Shown here piece after piece: positions 17,470 through 26,905 of a stretch of 64,000 nt of DNA. Numbering within the stretch: the first letter of the stretch is position 1; each line of letters opens with the position of its first letter. Where the stretch lies: contig CAZUPD010000024.1 of the NCBI GenBank assembly GCA_964621785.1, positions 1 through 64,000 on the forward strand, given 5' to 3'. Source of the DNA: JACKDW01 sp964621785. Its GTDB lineage: Bacteria; Myxococcota_A; Polyangia; Nannocystales; Nannocystaceae. The notes under the pieces are model-generated. The model was not told the origin of the DNA. It saw nothing but the letters and a program-made list of their open reading frames with translations, and did not search any database. Made by a program: the position numbers and the translations under genes.

Positions 17470-19329
17470 GTGTGGCGCCAAGTCGATCGGGTCCCCCTCG
17501 GTCTCTCGATCCTCGCGCTGTGTATTTTACCTGGATGCGGGAACCAGTGTCTCGATGACGGTCTCGCGGGAAACCAAGATCCTGAGCTTTGTGATTTTGG
17601 CGGCTCCGACAGTGAGAGTGAAACGGGGTCGACGACGGACGACCCGAGCACCACGAGCCCGAGTACGACAGACGAACCTACGACGATGGGCCCTGATTCG
17701 AATTCGGATTCGGATTCAAACTCGGATTCGGATTCGGATTCGGAGTCGGAGTCGGACAGCGATAGCGAGACAACCTCCGGGACCACGACCTACTGCAAGG
17801 ACGACGACAACGACGGGTTTGGTGATCCGGAGGAGTGCATGGATGCGACCGAACCGCCGGGGCCGGGCTGGGTGCCGGACAACACCGACTGCGACGACGA
17901 TGACGAAAACACCTATCCGGGCGCGGCCGAAAATGAAGATCCGGATGCATGTACACAGGATGCTGACATGGACGGTTGGGGCAACGACACGCCGCCGCCA
18001 GGTGTCGACCCCGGGAGCGATTGCAACGATGAAAACCCGAATACGTTCCCAGGGGCAGCCGAGAACGAGAGTGATTCGGAGTGCATGGAAGACGATGACA
18101 TGGACGGGTGGGGCGACCCGATGCCCGACGGCGGCAACACGGTGCCCGGATCCGACTGCAACGACGAAGATGCAGGGGTTTTAGAGTGTGAGCTGTGGTG
18201 CGCCGACATGGACATGGACAGCTTCGGTGACCCTGATAACTGTGTCGCTGTCGTCCCGGGCGAAGATCCTCCCGACGGCTACGTGATGGACAATTCCGAC
18301 TGCCTCGACTCCGACGAAAACGCGTTCCCGGGAGCGGCCGAGCTCGACGACCCCGAGGCGTGTATGCTCGACGACGATATGGACGGGTGGGGCAGCGACA
18401 TGCCCCCGCCGGGCGTCGACCCGGGACGCGACTGTGACGATGCGGACAACACCCGCGTTCTCTGTGTCGATGCTATTCCAGCATGTGTAGATACAACGCT
18501 CGGCAACAATGCCCAACTCATGGCGACGGCCACCGGAGGCGATGGCAACTACGTCTACGACTGGATGCCGCCGGAAACCCTGAGCGACGCGATGGTCTTT
18601 GACCCCCTCGCCACCCCGACCGACATTACAACCTATACCGTGACGGTGATGGATGGCTCGAACAACATGGGGTCGGATCAGATCACAGTTCACCTGACCG
18701 ATAAGGCATGGGTACTTGGAGGCATGGATGCCGAGTGTGAGGCAGTCGGGCTCACCGCCAACGCTGCGGCGCACTCGTTCTCAATGAACGGGACAACGAC
18801 GTGTACGACTTCGAACTCGGATCCGACGGTCTTTATTTGTCCGACAGTCCACGAAGAAGCCCACATTACGGGAACCATGGGGGTGACCAACGACGCTGGT
18901 GACGACGACTGGATCGGGTTTGTCTGGGGATGGCAAAACCAGGACCAGTTCTACCTGTTCCACTGGAAGCGAGCCTCCCAGACAATCGGATCGTGCACGG
19001 GTGAACTGGGCATGGCGGTCAAGAAGGTCGACGTCACCGAAACGTTGGATAACGAAGACCTGGGTTGCATCCAAGATTCAGCGGATGTCCAGGTCCTGCT
19101 CGGGCCCAACGAGACCTACAACCTGGGATGGATCAGCGGCCGTGAGTACGGCGTCGACATCCTCTATGCCCAGGACCAAACTGAGATCACGATCACCGAT
19201 TTGTCCGACAACTCGCAGGTCGCCAACTTTACGGTGATGGACAGTAGCTATCCGAGTGGCCAGTTTGGGACCTACGACTGGTCTCAGGTCAACGCCTGCA
19301 ACGGACCGTGGATGTCGAGCTGTCTCTAA
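17470..19329 (+). CDS. Lipoprotein with MopE-type metal repeats and thrombospondin-C-like domain
   Basis: No ATG start is convincing. GTG 17470 gives a standard-length lipoprotein signal ending CILPGC; GTG 17437 and TTG 17401 are alternatives. A Ser/Asp/Glu linker follows, then four or five Asp-rich units of the type DCDDDDENTYPGAAENED and DMDGWGND, matching the putative metal-binding MopE/thrombospondin type 3 pattern. A PKD/Ig-like segment follows (YVYDWMPPETLSDA to TYTVTVMDGSNN). The last 200 residues contain DDWIGFVWGWQNQDQFYLFH, GMAVKKVDV, NLGWISGREYGVDI and GQFGTYDWSQVNAC, in the order seen in thrombospondin C-terminal domains. A calcium-loaded surface adhesin is likely. Confidence 0.78.
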   Translation: MWRQVDRVPLGLSILALCILPGCGNQCLDDGLAGNQDPELCDFGGSDSESETGSTTDDPSTTSPSTTDEPTTMGPDSNSDSDSNSDSDSDSESESDSDSETTSGTTTYCKDDDNDGFGDPEECMDATEPPGPGWVPDNTDCDDDDENTYPGAAENEDPDACTQDADMDGWGNDTPPPGVDPGSDCNDENPNTFPGAAENESDSECMEDDDMDGWGDPMPDGGNTVPGSDCNDEDAGVLECELWCADMDMDSFGDPDNCVAVVPGEDPPDGYVMDNSDCLDSDENAFPGAAELDDPEACMLDDDMDGWGSDMPPPGVDPGRDCDDADNTRVLCVDAIPACVDTTLGNNAQLMATATGGDGNYVYDWMPPETLSDAMVFDPLATPTDITTYTVTVMDGSNNMGSDQITVHLTDKAWVLGGMDAECEAVGLTANAAAHSFSMNGTTTCTTSNSDPTVFICPTVHEEAHITGTMGVTNDAGDDDWIGFVWGWQNQDQFYLFHWKRASQTIGSCTGELGMAVKKVDVTETLDNEDLGCIQDSADVQVLLGPNETYNLGWISGREYGVDILYAQDQTEITITDLSDNSQVANFTVMDSSYPSGQFGTYDWSQVNACNGPWMSSCL

Positions 19330-19347
19330 CACTTTGATGTGTGTACA

Positions 19348-19377
19348 GGAGCTTCGCCGGCGGTTCGGCGGAGCTCC
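19348..19377. terminator. Stem-loop between convergent genes
   Basis: GGAGCTTCGCCG and CGGCGGAGCTCC form a 12-bp stem with one mismatch and a 6-nt loop. It lies 18 bp after the lipoprotein stop and 11 bp from the stop of the convergent hydrolase, so it probably serves both. A TGTGTGTACA variant palindrome abuts it at 19338. Confidence 0.65.
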
Positions 19378-19388
19378 GTCTGCGTCAC

Positions 19389-21833
19389 CTACTGGGTGAA
19401 GACCTTGTCGTCGACGACTTCGCCGAGCGTCACCGACTCAACCGTCTCGACGATCTTGCCCTGGGGCCCCTGGGCGGTGATCTTGTGGGCGATCGGCACC
19501 CCCTTGACCGTGCGGTAGTCCTCGAATCGGTAGGTCGTCCCGATCTCCTGACCGTCTGGCCCCGCGGGCAGGTAGCTTTCGACCTTGAGCAGGTGAAAGG
19601 ACTTACTTGACACATGCATGATCACCGAACCCCCGGTTTTGACCTTGCGGCGGACGACGATGGTCGGCTCCTTGTCGAGGGTACCGGCACGCAGGATTTC
19701 GGGGGTCTCGAACGCAGCGTTGTTGGGGTCGATGGTGTCGAACATCGCTTCGAGTTCGAAGGCGTTGGACTCTTCGTTCGACAGCGGTAACGTCTCGGTG
19801 AAATCGGAAGTCCGGGCGGCAGTCCCGTTGCCGTCGACAGTGATGAGCATGTTTCCGATCTCGCGGCCGAGGCCCTTGTAGATCACATGTTCCCGCAGCT
19901 TGTTGGGGTAGGCCCGATGTACCTCGTGGATGCCTTGGAGGCCCTGGTTGACAAACTCGACGTTCCCGCGGGCGACGATGGTGCCGAGCTTGTTGAGTTT
20001 GTCGCTCTTGGCCGCCTTGCGCATGCGTGCAAACAGTTGCTCGGGTTTGATTTTTGGGAACGGCTTGCGCGCGCGCAGCTCGAGATCGAGGGTGGTGCTG
20101 GGCTGGGTGACCTTGAGGCCGATCAGTTTTTTACCTTCGCGCACCGGCTCGACCTTGAAGGTTTCTGGCATACCGGCGAGGCCAAGCGTACCGTCGTCGT
20201 TGGCGACCAATGGCGCCGGATCCTGGCCTGGCGGCATCAGGGCAACTCGGCCTTCGCTGAGCCCAACTTCGATCTCGATGTCCCGATCTTTGATTGCATA
20301 GACACCTAAGAGCTCACTCAGATTGTCAGGAATGCCGGCTTTCTTGACAGCTTCGAAGTCGGCCTCGATCAGGCGGGGCATGACCATCGGCCCTTGGGGT
20401 TGCTCGAGCAGCAGTTCTTGGCGGTTGGGATCGTCCTGGCGCGGTCGGAAGGTGGCGTAAAAGCCCGAGGGCGCGGGCGGTCCGAGCCTGTACTTACGTG
20501 CAGCCGCGTTTTGGACGAGCAGTTCGTAGTTCGGTTGGCGCGGAACTTTGAGTGTCAACTTGTTATCTGCAAAAATGACTTCCATCGTCGCCCCACCGAC
20601 CACGCCGTAACGCCCGACCTCGTTTTTCGCCGACACGGGCAGGGCGGGCGTCGCGGATGGATCCCCGGACTCCGCTCCCCAATTGTCGTCGAGGAGGGCG
20701 CCAAACACCTCCTCGGTCACGTAGCCGTGGATGTCGCCGTTTTGGATGTTGGTGAACAGGGCAAAGCCGACCTTGTCCTTGGGCAAGAGGGAAATCAGGG
20801 TGACAAATCCATCGATACCGCCTCCGTGGTGCAGCCGACGATGGGTTTTGTACAGGTCGCGCATCCACCCGAGTGTGTAGGTCAGTGGGCCCGCGATTTT
20901 TTGCTGTGTCTTGGTGATCTGACGGAAACTTGTATCTGAAACGAATTTGTTGCCGCCGTAGGTTCCGCTGGCGAGCATGAGTTGGAGCCACGGGGCGATA
21001 TCCCGGATAGACGTGTTGATGGCTCCCGCAGCGGCGACGTTATCGATCGGGCGCATCGGCACGGGCATCAGCACCTCCTCGGGCCCGGCCTTGGTGTATC
21101 CGATCGCACGTTTGGGATGTTTGAGGTTCTCGGCGACACTGATATTGGTACCGTGGGTCATGCCGAGGGGGGTGAAAAACCGCTCCTGCATCAATTCGAC
21201 GTATGACTTTTTGTACAGGTTGGCGACGCATTCTCCGGCCGCCGCGTACATGACGTTTTGATATTGAAAGCGTTCGCGCAGGTCGGCGGTGGGTTCGGCT
21301 AGGCCGGCGACGCGAATGATTTCCTCCGTCGAGAGTTTGCCGGTGTACCAGCCGAGGTCGGTACGCATGAGACCAGAGCTATGGGTCAGGAGGTCGCGCA
21401 CGGTGATTTTGGCGTCGTCCTCTTTGTCGCTGAGTTTGAAGTAGGGGACGCACTTGCGCGGGTGATCGTCGAGTGAAATCTTACCTTCGTCGACGGCCAT
21501 CATCACCAGCATGGCGGTAAACGCCTTGGTCGTCGAACCGATGGCAAATAGTGTGTCCTCGTCGACAGGTTCGTTGGTCTGGAGGTCGCGGACACCGAAG
21601 CCCCGCGAGAGAACGACCTTTCCGTCCTTGACGACGACCAGCGCGAGGCCAGGGATTTCGAGTTCCTTGCGTTTGGCCTCGATCCGGGCGCTGAGGAGTT
21701 CCATCCGCGCCGCATGGGGATCGGCAACTGTCGATGCCGTATCGCTGCTCTGTGCGGGGACCTGGCTTGGTTCGGGAGCTGAATTCGTTGCGCAAGCAAG
21801 GGATAGACACGACAACAACAGCAGGCGGCGCAT
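19389..21833 (-). CDS. Beta-lactamase-like serine hydrolase lipoprotein with C-terminal extension
   Basis: The start at 21833 gives a lipoprotein signal (RRLLLLSCLSLAC). The class C beta-lactamase/D-Ala-D-Ala peptidase fold spans about residues 45-400: Ser100-x-x-Lys103 in IGSTTKAF, the YxN element in FQYQNVMY, and HGGGIDGF as the third motif. Residues of about 420-560 form a beta-rich segment of the kind following such hydrolases. The last 200 residues (VEFVNQGLQGIHEVHRAYPN to TVESVTLGEVVDDKVF) resemble LolA-like or outer-membrane lipoprotein carrier folds. Total length of 814 residues is about twice the family norm because of this extension. It is likely a periplasmic peptidase or esterase; the substrate is unknown. 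Confidence 0.82.
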   Translation of the reverse strand: MRRLLLLSCLSLACATNSAPEPSQVPAQSSDTASTVADPHAARMELLSARIEAKRKELEIPGLALVVVKDGKVVLSRGFGVRDLQTNEPVDEDTLFAIGSTTKAFTAMLVMMAVDEGKISLDDHPRKCVPYFKLSDKEDDAKITVRDLLTHSSGLMRTDLGWYTGKLSTEEIIRVAGLAEPTADLRERFQYQNVMYAAAGECVANLYKKSYVELMQERFFTPLGMTHGTNISVAENLKHPKRAIGYTKAGPEEVLMPVPMRPIDNVAAAGAINTSIRDIAPWLQLMLASGTYGGNKFVSDTSFRQITKTQQKIAGPLTYTLGWMRDLYKTHRRLHHGGGIDGFVTLISLLPKDKVGFALFTNIQNGDIHGYVTEEVFGALLDDNWGAESGDPSATPALPVSAKNEVGRYGVVGGATMEVIFADNKLTLKVPRQPNYELLVQNAAARKYRLGPPAPSGFYATFRPRQDDPNRQELLLEQPQGPMVMPRLIEADFEAVKKAGIPDNLSELLGVYAIKDRDIEIEVGLSEGRVALMPPGQDPAPLVANDDGTLGLAGMPETFKVEPVREGKKLIGLKVTQPSTTLDLELRARKPFPKIKPEQLFARMRKAAKSDKLNKLGTIVARGNVEFVNQGLQGIHEVHRAYPNKLREHVIYKGLGREIGNMLITVDGNGTAARTSDFTETLPLSNEESNAFELEAMFDTIDPNNAAFETPEILRAGTLDKEPTIVVRRKVKTGGSVIMHVSSKSFHLLKVESYLPAGPDGQEIGTTYRFEDYRTVKGVPIAHKITAQGPQGKIVETVESVTLGEVVDDKVFTQ

Positions 21834-21955
21834 GCCGGGACGATAGCGGCAGTCGGCAGTCGGCGAAAGGGAACCGATGTGATATCCCCCCATACGACCG
21901 GTGAAACCCGGTGCGTTCGCACGAACGCCGGCGGTTTTTCACACACTACAGTCGG

Positions 21956-23102
21956 CTACGGAACGAGCGCAGTATCGTAGAGCTTGAAGTCGTCGATCGT
22001 TCCGAAGGCGGGCCAATCGTTATTCGGAAAGTGGCCGATGAACATGCTCCGGTTATTGCTCGCCGAAGGCATGGTTTGCGGTCCCAGAGGAGGATCGGGA
22101 TCGATGAGCTCGACCCCGTCGAAGTAGACACGCAGATTCTGCTCGTTGGGCCCGACGGTGAAGTCCCAGCTCACGGTGATTCGAACCCACTTTCCCGCAT
22201 TCAGTGCATAGTCATTTGGATCGATCGCTAGCTCGCCGAAGGTCCCCATATCGCCTGGCTCGAGAAACAGGACTTGAAACGTATTGTTGTTGTTCATGGC
22301 CGCTTTGCGCATGCGGATGAAGCCGCCGCCGGCGTTCATGGGAGCTCGAGCATCAAACAGCGCATGATTCAGTCCGTCGGTGTGGTCGAAGTCGGGGCGG
22401 AAGCAAAAGTCGATCGTTCCCTGTTCGAAGTTGATGTTGTTGTTGCCGTTGGCCCGCTGGGGAAAACCTAAAACGTCGCTGCCTTCGTCGATGTAGATAC
22501 CATTGCCGTCGAGCGCCGGAACAAAGTCATCGGCCGGCATCGTCATCACTTGACCCGACCCGGCACCAACGGCTGGCGTCGTGACCGAGTCGAGGTCGTC
22601 GAGTGTCGAGTGGAGCAGCAGACCGGCGTTGCCCAGGCCCTCGCACCCTCCCATCATACCAGTGTCTGTCGTGTCGGTATCCGTCGGGTCAGTGGTCGAA
22701 GGGTCAGTGGTCGAAGGGTCAGTGGTCGAAGGGTCAGTAGNNNNNNNNNNNNNNNNNNNNNNNNNNNNNNNNNNNNNNNNNNNNNNNNNNNNNNNNNNNN
22801 NNNNNNNNNNNNNNNNNNNNNNNNNNNNNNNNNNNNNNNNTCGAAGGGTCAGTGGTCGAAGGGTCAGTGGTCGAAGGGTCAGTGGTCGAAGGGTCAGTGG
22901 TCGAAGGGTCCGAGTCACTTTCGGATCCGCTGGGACTGGTACTTGGGTCTTCGGTCGTCGGCCCCGCTGTGGTGGTCGCGTCCGTCTCCGAAGACGTTTC
23001 TGATCCGCTCTCTGAACCACTGGCATTGGTCCCTTCTTCGACGCTGCCGCAGGCACAGAGGGAAAGGACAACTACAGACGTCCATCGGTGAAAGTCGGTC
23101 AT
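21956..23102 (-). CDS. LamG-like lipoprotein interrupted by an assembly gap
   Basis: The start at 23102 gives a lipoprotein signal ending LSLCAC. A Ser/Glu/Thr linker follows, then a run of STTDP pentapeptides. The run enters a 100-N gap and emerges in another frame as TDPSTTDPTDTDTTDT, followed by a concanavalin/LamG jelly-roll domain (LLLHSTLDDLDS, GTIDFCFRPDF, WVRITVSWDF, NLRVYFDGVEL, GTIDDFKLYDTAL). I read this as one gene; the frame change only means that the true gap length is not 100. Probable role: surface carbohydrate or protein binding. Confidence 0.75.
22686..22910 (-). repeat. 15-bp tandem repeat coding (STTDP)n, with assembly gap
   Basis: The unit gggtcagtggtcgaa is repeated perfectly on both sides of the N run and encodes Ser-Thr-Thr-Asp-Pro on the minus strand. 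Unlike the Gly-Asp tract at 9713, the copies are identical at DNA level, which explains why the assembly collapsed. Copy number is not known. Confidence 0.9.
22741..22840. other. Assembly gap (100 N)
   Basis: One hundred unknown bases inside the STTDP tandem repeat. The flanking frames disagree, so the length is a placeholder. Confidence 0.95.
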
Positions 23103-23177
23103 TACGATCCAATCAAATCAAGCAAGGTGCCCCATCATCGCCTATGGGGTGTTCGCCGGCAAGAATGTGTGCTTCGA

Positions 23178-23963
23178 TCACCCGCGGTTGAGGACCTTCT
23201 CGCCGTTGGGTCCCCGAGGTTGCGGGGGATAACCGAGTTTGCGTTGTAGGCCAAACACGCGGTCAGGGTTTTTTTGGTGGCAGCCGACGCAGTTTTTGAC
23301 CTGCCCAGCGGCGGTGATGGTTCCGTCCGCCGCGATGGTCCCGTACACCCATCCGGCGTCGGTTTGGGCCGTGGTGTCCTTCGGTTTGAACATGATGTAA
23401 AGGCCAGCTGGATCGCCGCGTCCATACAACTTGCCCTCGCGTGAAGCAGGTGCCGGGTCGTGCAGTCCGTGCTGTGGTTGTTCGACGTGTTGGGGTACAA
23501 AAGTCTCCTTCACGATCGCTTGGACAACCTCGGGCTCCGGCCGTTTTTTTTCGTCGAGCCCCGGCAGCGGGAGGTTGACCGTGGCCGGCGCTCCATAGGC
23601 CACCGGATCAAACGCGTACAGCGAGTAGATCTTTTCACCGTGGGTTTCGACGTCCGAACTTTTGGAGAACTCGAGGCGACCGCCGGTCGGCATGCGACAC
23701 AAAAACGGGGCAAACCGATACTCGTCGTCGACCCGGCCCCACGCGTTGTAGGCGGAGGCGATCGTCCTCAAGGTTGCGTGCCAGTGCTCGTGGTTTTCAA
23801 CCGGAGGTGTGTCGACCACAGCTGGCGCAGGATTGGGCGCGGGCTCAGAGATGGTTTTTGGGTCATCTTCTTGGTGTGGCGGGATTGACTCGGCCGGGCC
23901 CTCGGTAGCCGTACACGCGAGAAGAAGAATTCCGAGTAAGCCTGGGACGAGGCGGAGCAGCAT
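23178..23963 (-). CDS. Cytochrome P460-type haem lipoprotein
   Basis: About 261 residues. The signal LLRLVPGLLGILLLAC ends in a lipobox Cys, and a Pro-rich linker follows. The domain ends with DAGWVYGTIAADGTITAAG and NCVGCHQKNPDRVFGL, a c-type haem site (CVGCH) placed as in cytochrome P460/c'-beta proteins, whose haem also links to a lysine. Candidate roles are hydroxylamine or nitric oxide handling, or plain electron transfer. ATG 23987 would add 8 residues; 23963 gives the better signal. It is divergent from the EamA gene across a strong inverted repeat. Confidence 0.72.
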   Translation of the reverse strand: MLLRLVPGLLGILLLACTATEGPAESIPPHQEDDPKTISEPAPNPAPAVVDTPPVENHEHWHATLRTIASAYNAWGRVDDEYRFAPFLCRMPTGGRLEFSKSSDVETHGEKIYSLYAFDPVAYGAPATVNLPLPGLDEKKRPEPEVVQAIVKETFVPQHVEQPQHGLHDPAPASREGKLYGRGDPAGLYIMFKPKDTTAQTDAGWVYGTIAADGTITAAGQVKNCVGCHQKNPDRVFGLQRKLGYPPQPRGPNGEKVLNRG

Positions 23964-24015
23964 CACGCGGCGATTGTGCCACGGCACCTGCCCACGAGCG
24001 CAGGTAACCGGGAAC

Positions 24016-24080
24016 CGAGCAGCCCGTGGATTTTCTCGCTTGCCGATGGGCGGGACGCGAGAAACACCACGGGCTGCTCG
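24016..24080. repeat. 24-bp-arm inverted repeat between divergent genes
   Basis: The left arm 24016-24039 (CGAGCAGCCCGTGG...TCTCGC) and right arm 24057-24080 pair over 24 bp with two mismatches and a 17-nt loop. Parts of the left arm and loop recur at 56613-56645 (GTGGATTTTCTCG and CTCGCTTGCCGAT, 13 identical bases each). A weaker copy is at 424. It could be a REP-like dispersed element, a terminator of incoming transcripts or an operator. Location between two divergent starts argues against a simple terminator. Confidence 0.7.
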
Positions 24081-24126
24081 CCTATAAGAGCGAGGTGGCG
24101 CCTGTACGCCGTTATTTCACCGTGTC

Positions 24127-25062
24127 ATGGTGTCGCCCTTGGCCGATCCGAATCGCGGAACGACGCCGGTCCACGGGGCCGCGCGCACGGGAGTGATGCT
24201 GTCGCTGTTCGCAACCGCGTTGGCGTCGCTGTACTTCATCCCGTTTAAGGTCGCCGGCCAGGCGGTGCCCCGCGAACATGCGGTGTTGTTGGTGTTGCTC
24301 TCGGCAGCCGTCTTCAACTCGATCACCGCGGTGAAGACAACGGCCGGCCGTGGGGTGCAACGCGATCGAACGTCGCTGCGCACGATCGCGGTGTTTGGCG
24401 TCCTCACCGTGATCGGCAACTACTGCGTCGCCCAGTCGCTGGTCCATGTAGATGCAGGTGTCACCAGCGTCCTGCACCAAACCCAACTCTTGTTTGTCGT
24501 CGTTGGCGGGGCGCTGATGCTCGGCGAGCGAGTGTCGCTGCGCTTCGGACTGTCGATGTTGATCGTGATGGGCGGGATCCTGTTGATGCGTATGCCGACC
24601 GGCGAGACGCCATCGGTCGATGCCGAAGGGATCTTCTGGGGATTGTCATCCTCGTTTTGTTTTGCCTGCATTCATCTGTTGACCCGCTACGTCGCCCACA
24701 AGGTCGATCTGGTCCAGGTCAATGCCCTGCGATTGTGGTTGGCAGTTGTGCTCCTACTGCTGATACCTGGAAATGCAGCTGCACTGTTTGAGTCCGGCGC
24801 GGAGATCTGGCTGTTGTGTGCAGCTGGGGCGCTGGCTGGGCCCTTTATCTCCCGCTTGGCGCTGATGTTTGCCGTCCGTCATATCAATGCTGCACAGTCG
24901 TCCATGATCACCCTCACTGGTCCGGTGTTCGCGTTCTTGCTCGACTACTCGATTTTGGGGGTTGTGCCCGAACGCTGGCAGCTGATTGGTGCGGGCGTGG
25001 TGCTCCTCGGGGTCGCGTTGCCGATCCTCGAGTTGACGCGGCGGACAGGACCGGTCGCCTGA
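24127..25062 (+). CDS. EamA/DMT-family transporter
   Basis: A 311-residue protein with ten predicted hydrophobic helices in two EamA halves. The end of the first half reads SVLHQTQLLFVVVGGALMLGERVS and the second TLTGPVFAFLLDYSILGVVPERW, the repeated P/Q...E-R signature before the last helix of each half. Such inner-membrane proteins export metabolites or drugs. The substrate cannot be told. Palindromes lie at 24447 and 24774 inside, and 25079 just after the stop. Confidence 0.88.
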   Translation: MVSPLADPNRGTTPVHGAARTGVMLSLFATALASLYFIPFKVAGQAVPREHAVLLVLLSAAVFNSITAVKTTAGRGVQRDRTSLRTIAVFGVLTVIGNYCVAQSLVHVDAGVTSVLHQTQLLFVVVGGALMLGERVSLRFGLSMLIVMGGILLMRMPTGETPSVDAEGIFWGLSSSFCFACIHLLTRYVAHKVDLVQVNALRLWLAVVLLLLIPGNAAALFESGAEIWLLCAAGALAGPFISRLALMFAVRHINAAQSSMITLTGPVFAFLLDYSILGVVPERWQLIGAGVVLLGVALPILELTRRTGPVA

Positions 25063-25177
25063 CCAACGTTTGAAGCATTGCAAATGCACGCAACTCGTCG
25101 CAGATGGTCGTATCTACAAATGCGTCTGTTCCCGATTCTTGCCGACGTGCTAGTGTCAGGCGAATTTCGGAGGGCAG

Positions 25178-26905
25178 ATGGCCAGTCGAACCCAGAAAAA
25201 TTACGGACAACTCGCCGCGGTGTTGGGCTTGCTCGCGTGCACCGGGTGTTCGGGCGAGCCCGACTCGGCGACCAGCGAGGCGTCGACACAGGCGTCGACG
25301 ACTGAGGCGACGTCGGACACGACCGATGCCAGCAGCGGGGACAGCAGCGACAGCGATGACACGGGCGAGCCACCAAAACCGGTGATTCCCGGCGAGCCGG
25401 TGATGCCGCGGCTGACGGCGGTCCAGTACCAAAACTCAGTCGAGATGTTGCTCGGCCTCGGTCTGCCCGAGCTGCCCCTCGAGCCAGATACCAATCCCTA
25501 TCTGTTTTACAACATCGGGGCCGCGACCACGGTGTTGTCTGAATTGGGTACACAACTCTACGAAGAGTCGGCGATGGCCATCACGGGGGCAGTGTTTGCC
25601 GATGAGGCAAGGCGCCTGACATTGGTCGGGTGCAACCCCGTCAGCGATAGTTCATGTACAATCAATTTTCTCGGTCGTTTCGGTCGCCAGGCGTTTCGCC
25701 GGCCGCTGTCGATCGACGAACTCGGCCGCTGGGTGGCGATGGCTGAGGAGTTGGCCGAGGGCGATCCGTGGCAGGGGTTGCGCTACGCGGTCGCCGGGAT
25801 GTTGCAGTCCCCGAACTTCCTGTACCGGATCGAACGCGGCGAGCCCGATCCCCACGACGAGACCCGCCGGCGCTACACCGCGTGGGAGATGGCGAGTCGG
25901 CTGTCATTTTTGATCTGGAACAGTCCCCCCGACGAGTTTTTGTTGGCGGCCGCCGAAAGTGGTGAGCTGCTCACGGTCGAAGGGATCGAGGAACAGGTCG
26001 AACGCATGCTCGCCGACCCGCGCACACGCGTGGCGATTCAGAGCTTCTTTGCCCAATACCTCGACCTTTCGCGTCTCGACGGATCGACCCGCGATCCCGA
26101 GGTCTACCCGCTGTACACACCGAGCTTGATCGTGGCAATGCGCAAGGAGGTCGAGCTGTTGGTCGACGATTTGGTGTATCGGCAAGATACTGATGTCCGT
26201 CAGCTGTTCAGCACCCGTCACACGTTTGTCAATAGCGAGCTGGCGGAGCTCTATGGGCTCGATGCTCCCGGGGCCAGTCCGATTGCGTATGTCCCCGTCG
26301 AGCTCCCCGAAGATGGTCCGCGGGCGGGGCTTTTGACGCTCGGTGCGTTTTTGACGATGAACGCCCACGAGAGCTACAACTCGCCGACGGCGCGCGGGAA
26401 GTACATCCGCGAACGGGTGCTGTGCCAAGAAGTTCCCCCGCCGCCAGATGATGTCGACCTCAACCTCGATCCCGATGGCGACGATCAGCCAAAGACGCTG
26501 CGCGAGCGACTCGAGGAGCACCGCGAAAACCCGGTGTGTGCTGCGTGCCACGAGTTCATCGATCCTCCGGGGTTCTTGTTTGAAAACTTCGACCCGCTCG
26601 GCGGGTACGTCACCCTCGACAACGGCTTGCCGATCGATGCCACGGGCGACCTCGACGGGGTGCCCCTCGCCAATGCACGCGAGCTCGCCGAGTTGCTCAA
26701 AACGGACGGCCGGGTCGCAAGTTGTATGGTCACACAACTCTTTCGCCACGCAGTCGGGCGCAAAGAGGAGTTCACCGAACGCCCCGGACTCGCCAAGGTC
26801 GAAGCTGAATTTGTCGAACACGGTCACCGCTTCCGCGAGTTGCTGCGCGCGCTCGCCATCAGCGAAGCTTTCCGTTACGTCGCCGACGAGGAGGTGCTCC
26901 CATGA
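25178..26905 (+). CDS. DUF1592/DUF1588/DUF1585 lipoprotein
   Basis: GGAGGG precedes ATG 25178. The signal ends LLACTGC. A Ser/Thr/Asp linker leads to the planctomycete/myxobacterial multi-DUF module: RLTAVQYQNSVEMLLG (DUF1587-like), FGRQAFRRPLSIDEL (DUF1595), RYTAWEMASRLSFLIWNSPPD (DUF1592), LTLGAFLTMNAHE...ERVLCQEVPPPP (DUF1588) with CAACHEFIDPPGF, a c-type haem motif, and a C-terminal DUF1585 block (VTQLFRHAVGR). It overlaps the DUF1552 gene by 4 bp (ATGA), the standard pairing. Proposed roles include secreted redox or polymer breakdown; no activity is proven for the family. Confidence 0.9.
   Translation: MASRTQKNYGQLAAVLGLLACTGCSGEPDSATSEASTQASTTEATSDTTDASSGDSSDSDDTGEPPKPVIPGEPVMPRLTAVQYQNSVEMLLGLGLPELPLEPDTNPYLFYNIGAATTVLSELGTQLYEESAMAITGAVFADEARRLTLVGCNPVSDSSCTINFLGRFGRQAFRRPLSIDELGRWVAMAEELAEGDPWQGLRYAVAGMLQSPNFLYRIERGEPDPHDETRRRYTAWEMASRLSFLIWNSPPDEFLLAAAESGELLTVEGIEEQVERMLADPRTRVAIQSFFAQYLDLSRLDGSTRDPEVYPLYTPSLIVAMRKEVELLVDDLVYRQDTDVRQLFSTRHTFVNSELAELYGLDAPGASPIAYVPVELPEDGPRAGLLTLGAFLTMNAHESYNSPTARGKYIRERVLCQEVPPPPDDVDLNLDPDGDDQPKTLRERLEEHRENPVCAACHEFIDPPGFLFENFDPLGGYVTLDNGLPIDATGDLDGVPLANARELAELLKTDGRVASCMVTQLFRHAVGRKEEFTERPGLAKVEAEFVEHGHRFRELLRALAISEAFRYVADEEVLP

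Noticed and set aside
22686..22910. CRISPR-like array of short direct repeats
   Set aside because: The 15-bp units are contiguous without spacers and code in frame for STTDP in a lipoprotein linker.
21956..23102. Two separate genes on either side of the N run
   Set aside because: The same STTDP repeat leads into and out of the gap, one side with a lipoprotein signal and the other with the folded domain; the frame change reflects a placeholder gap length.
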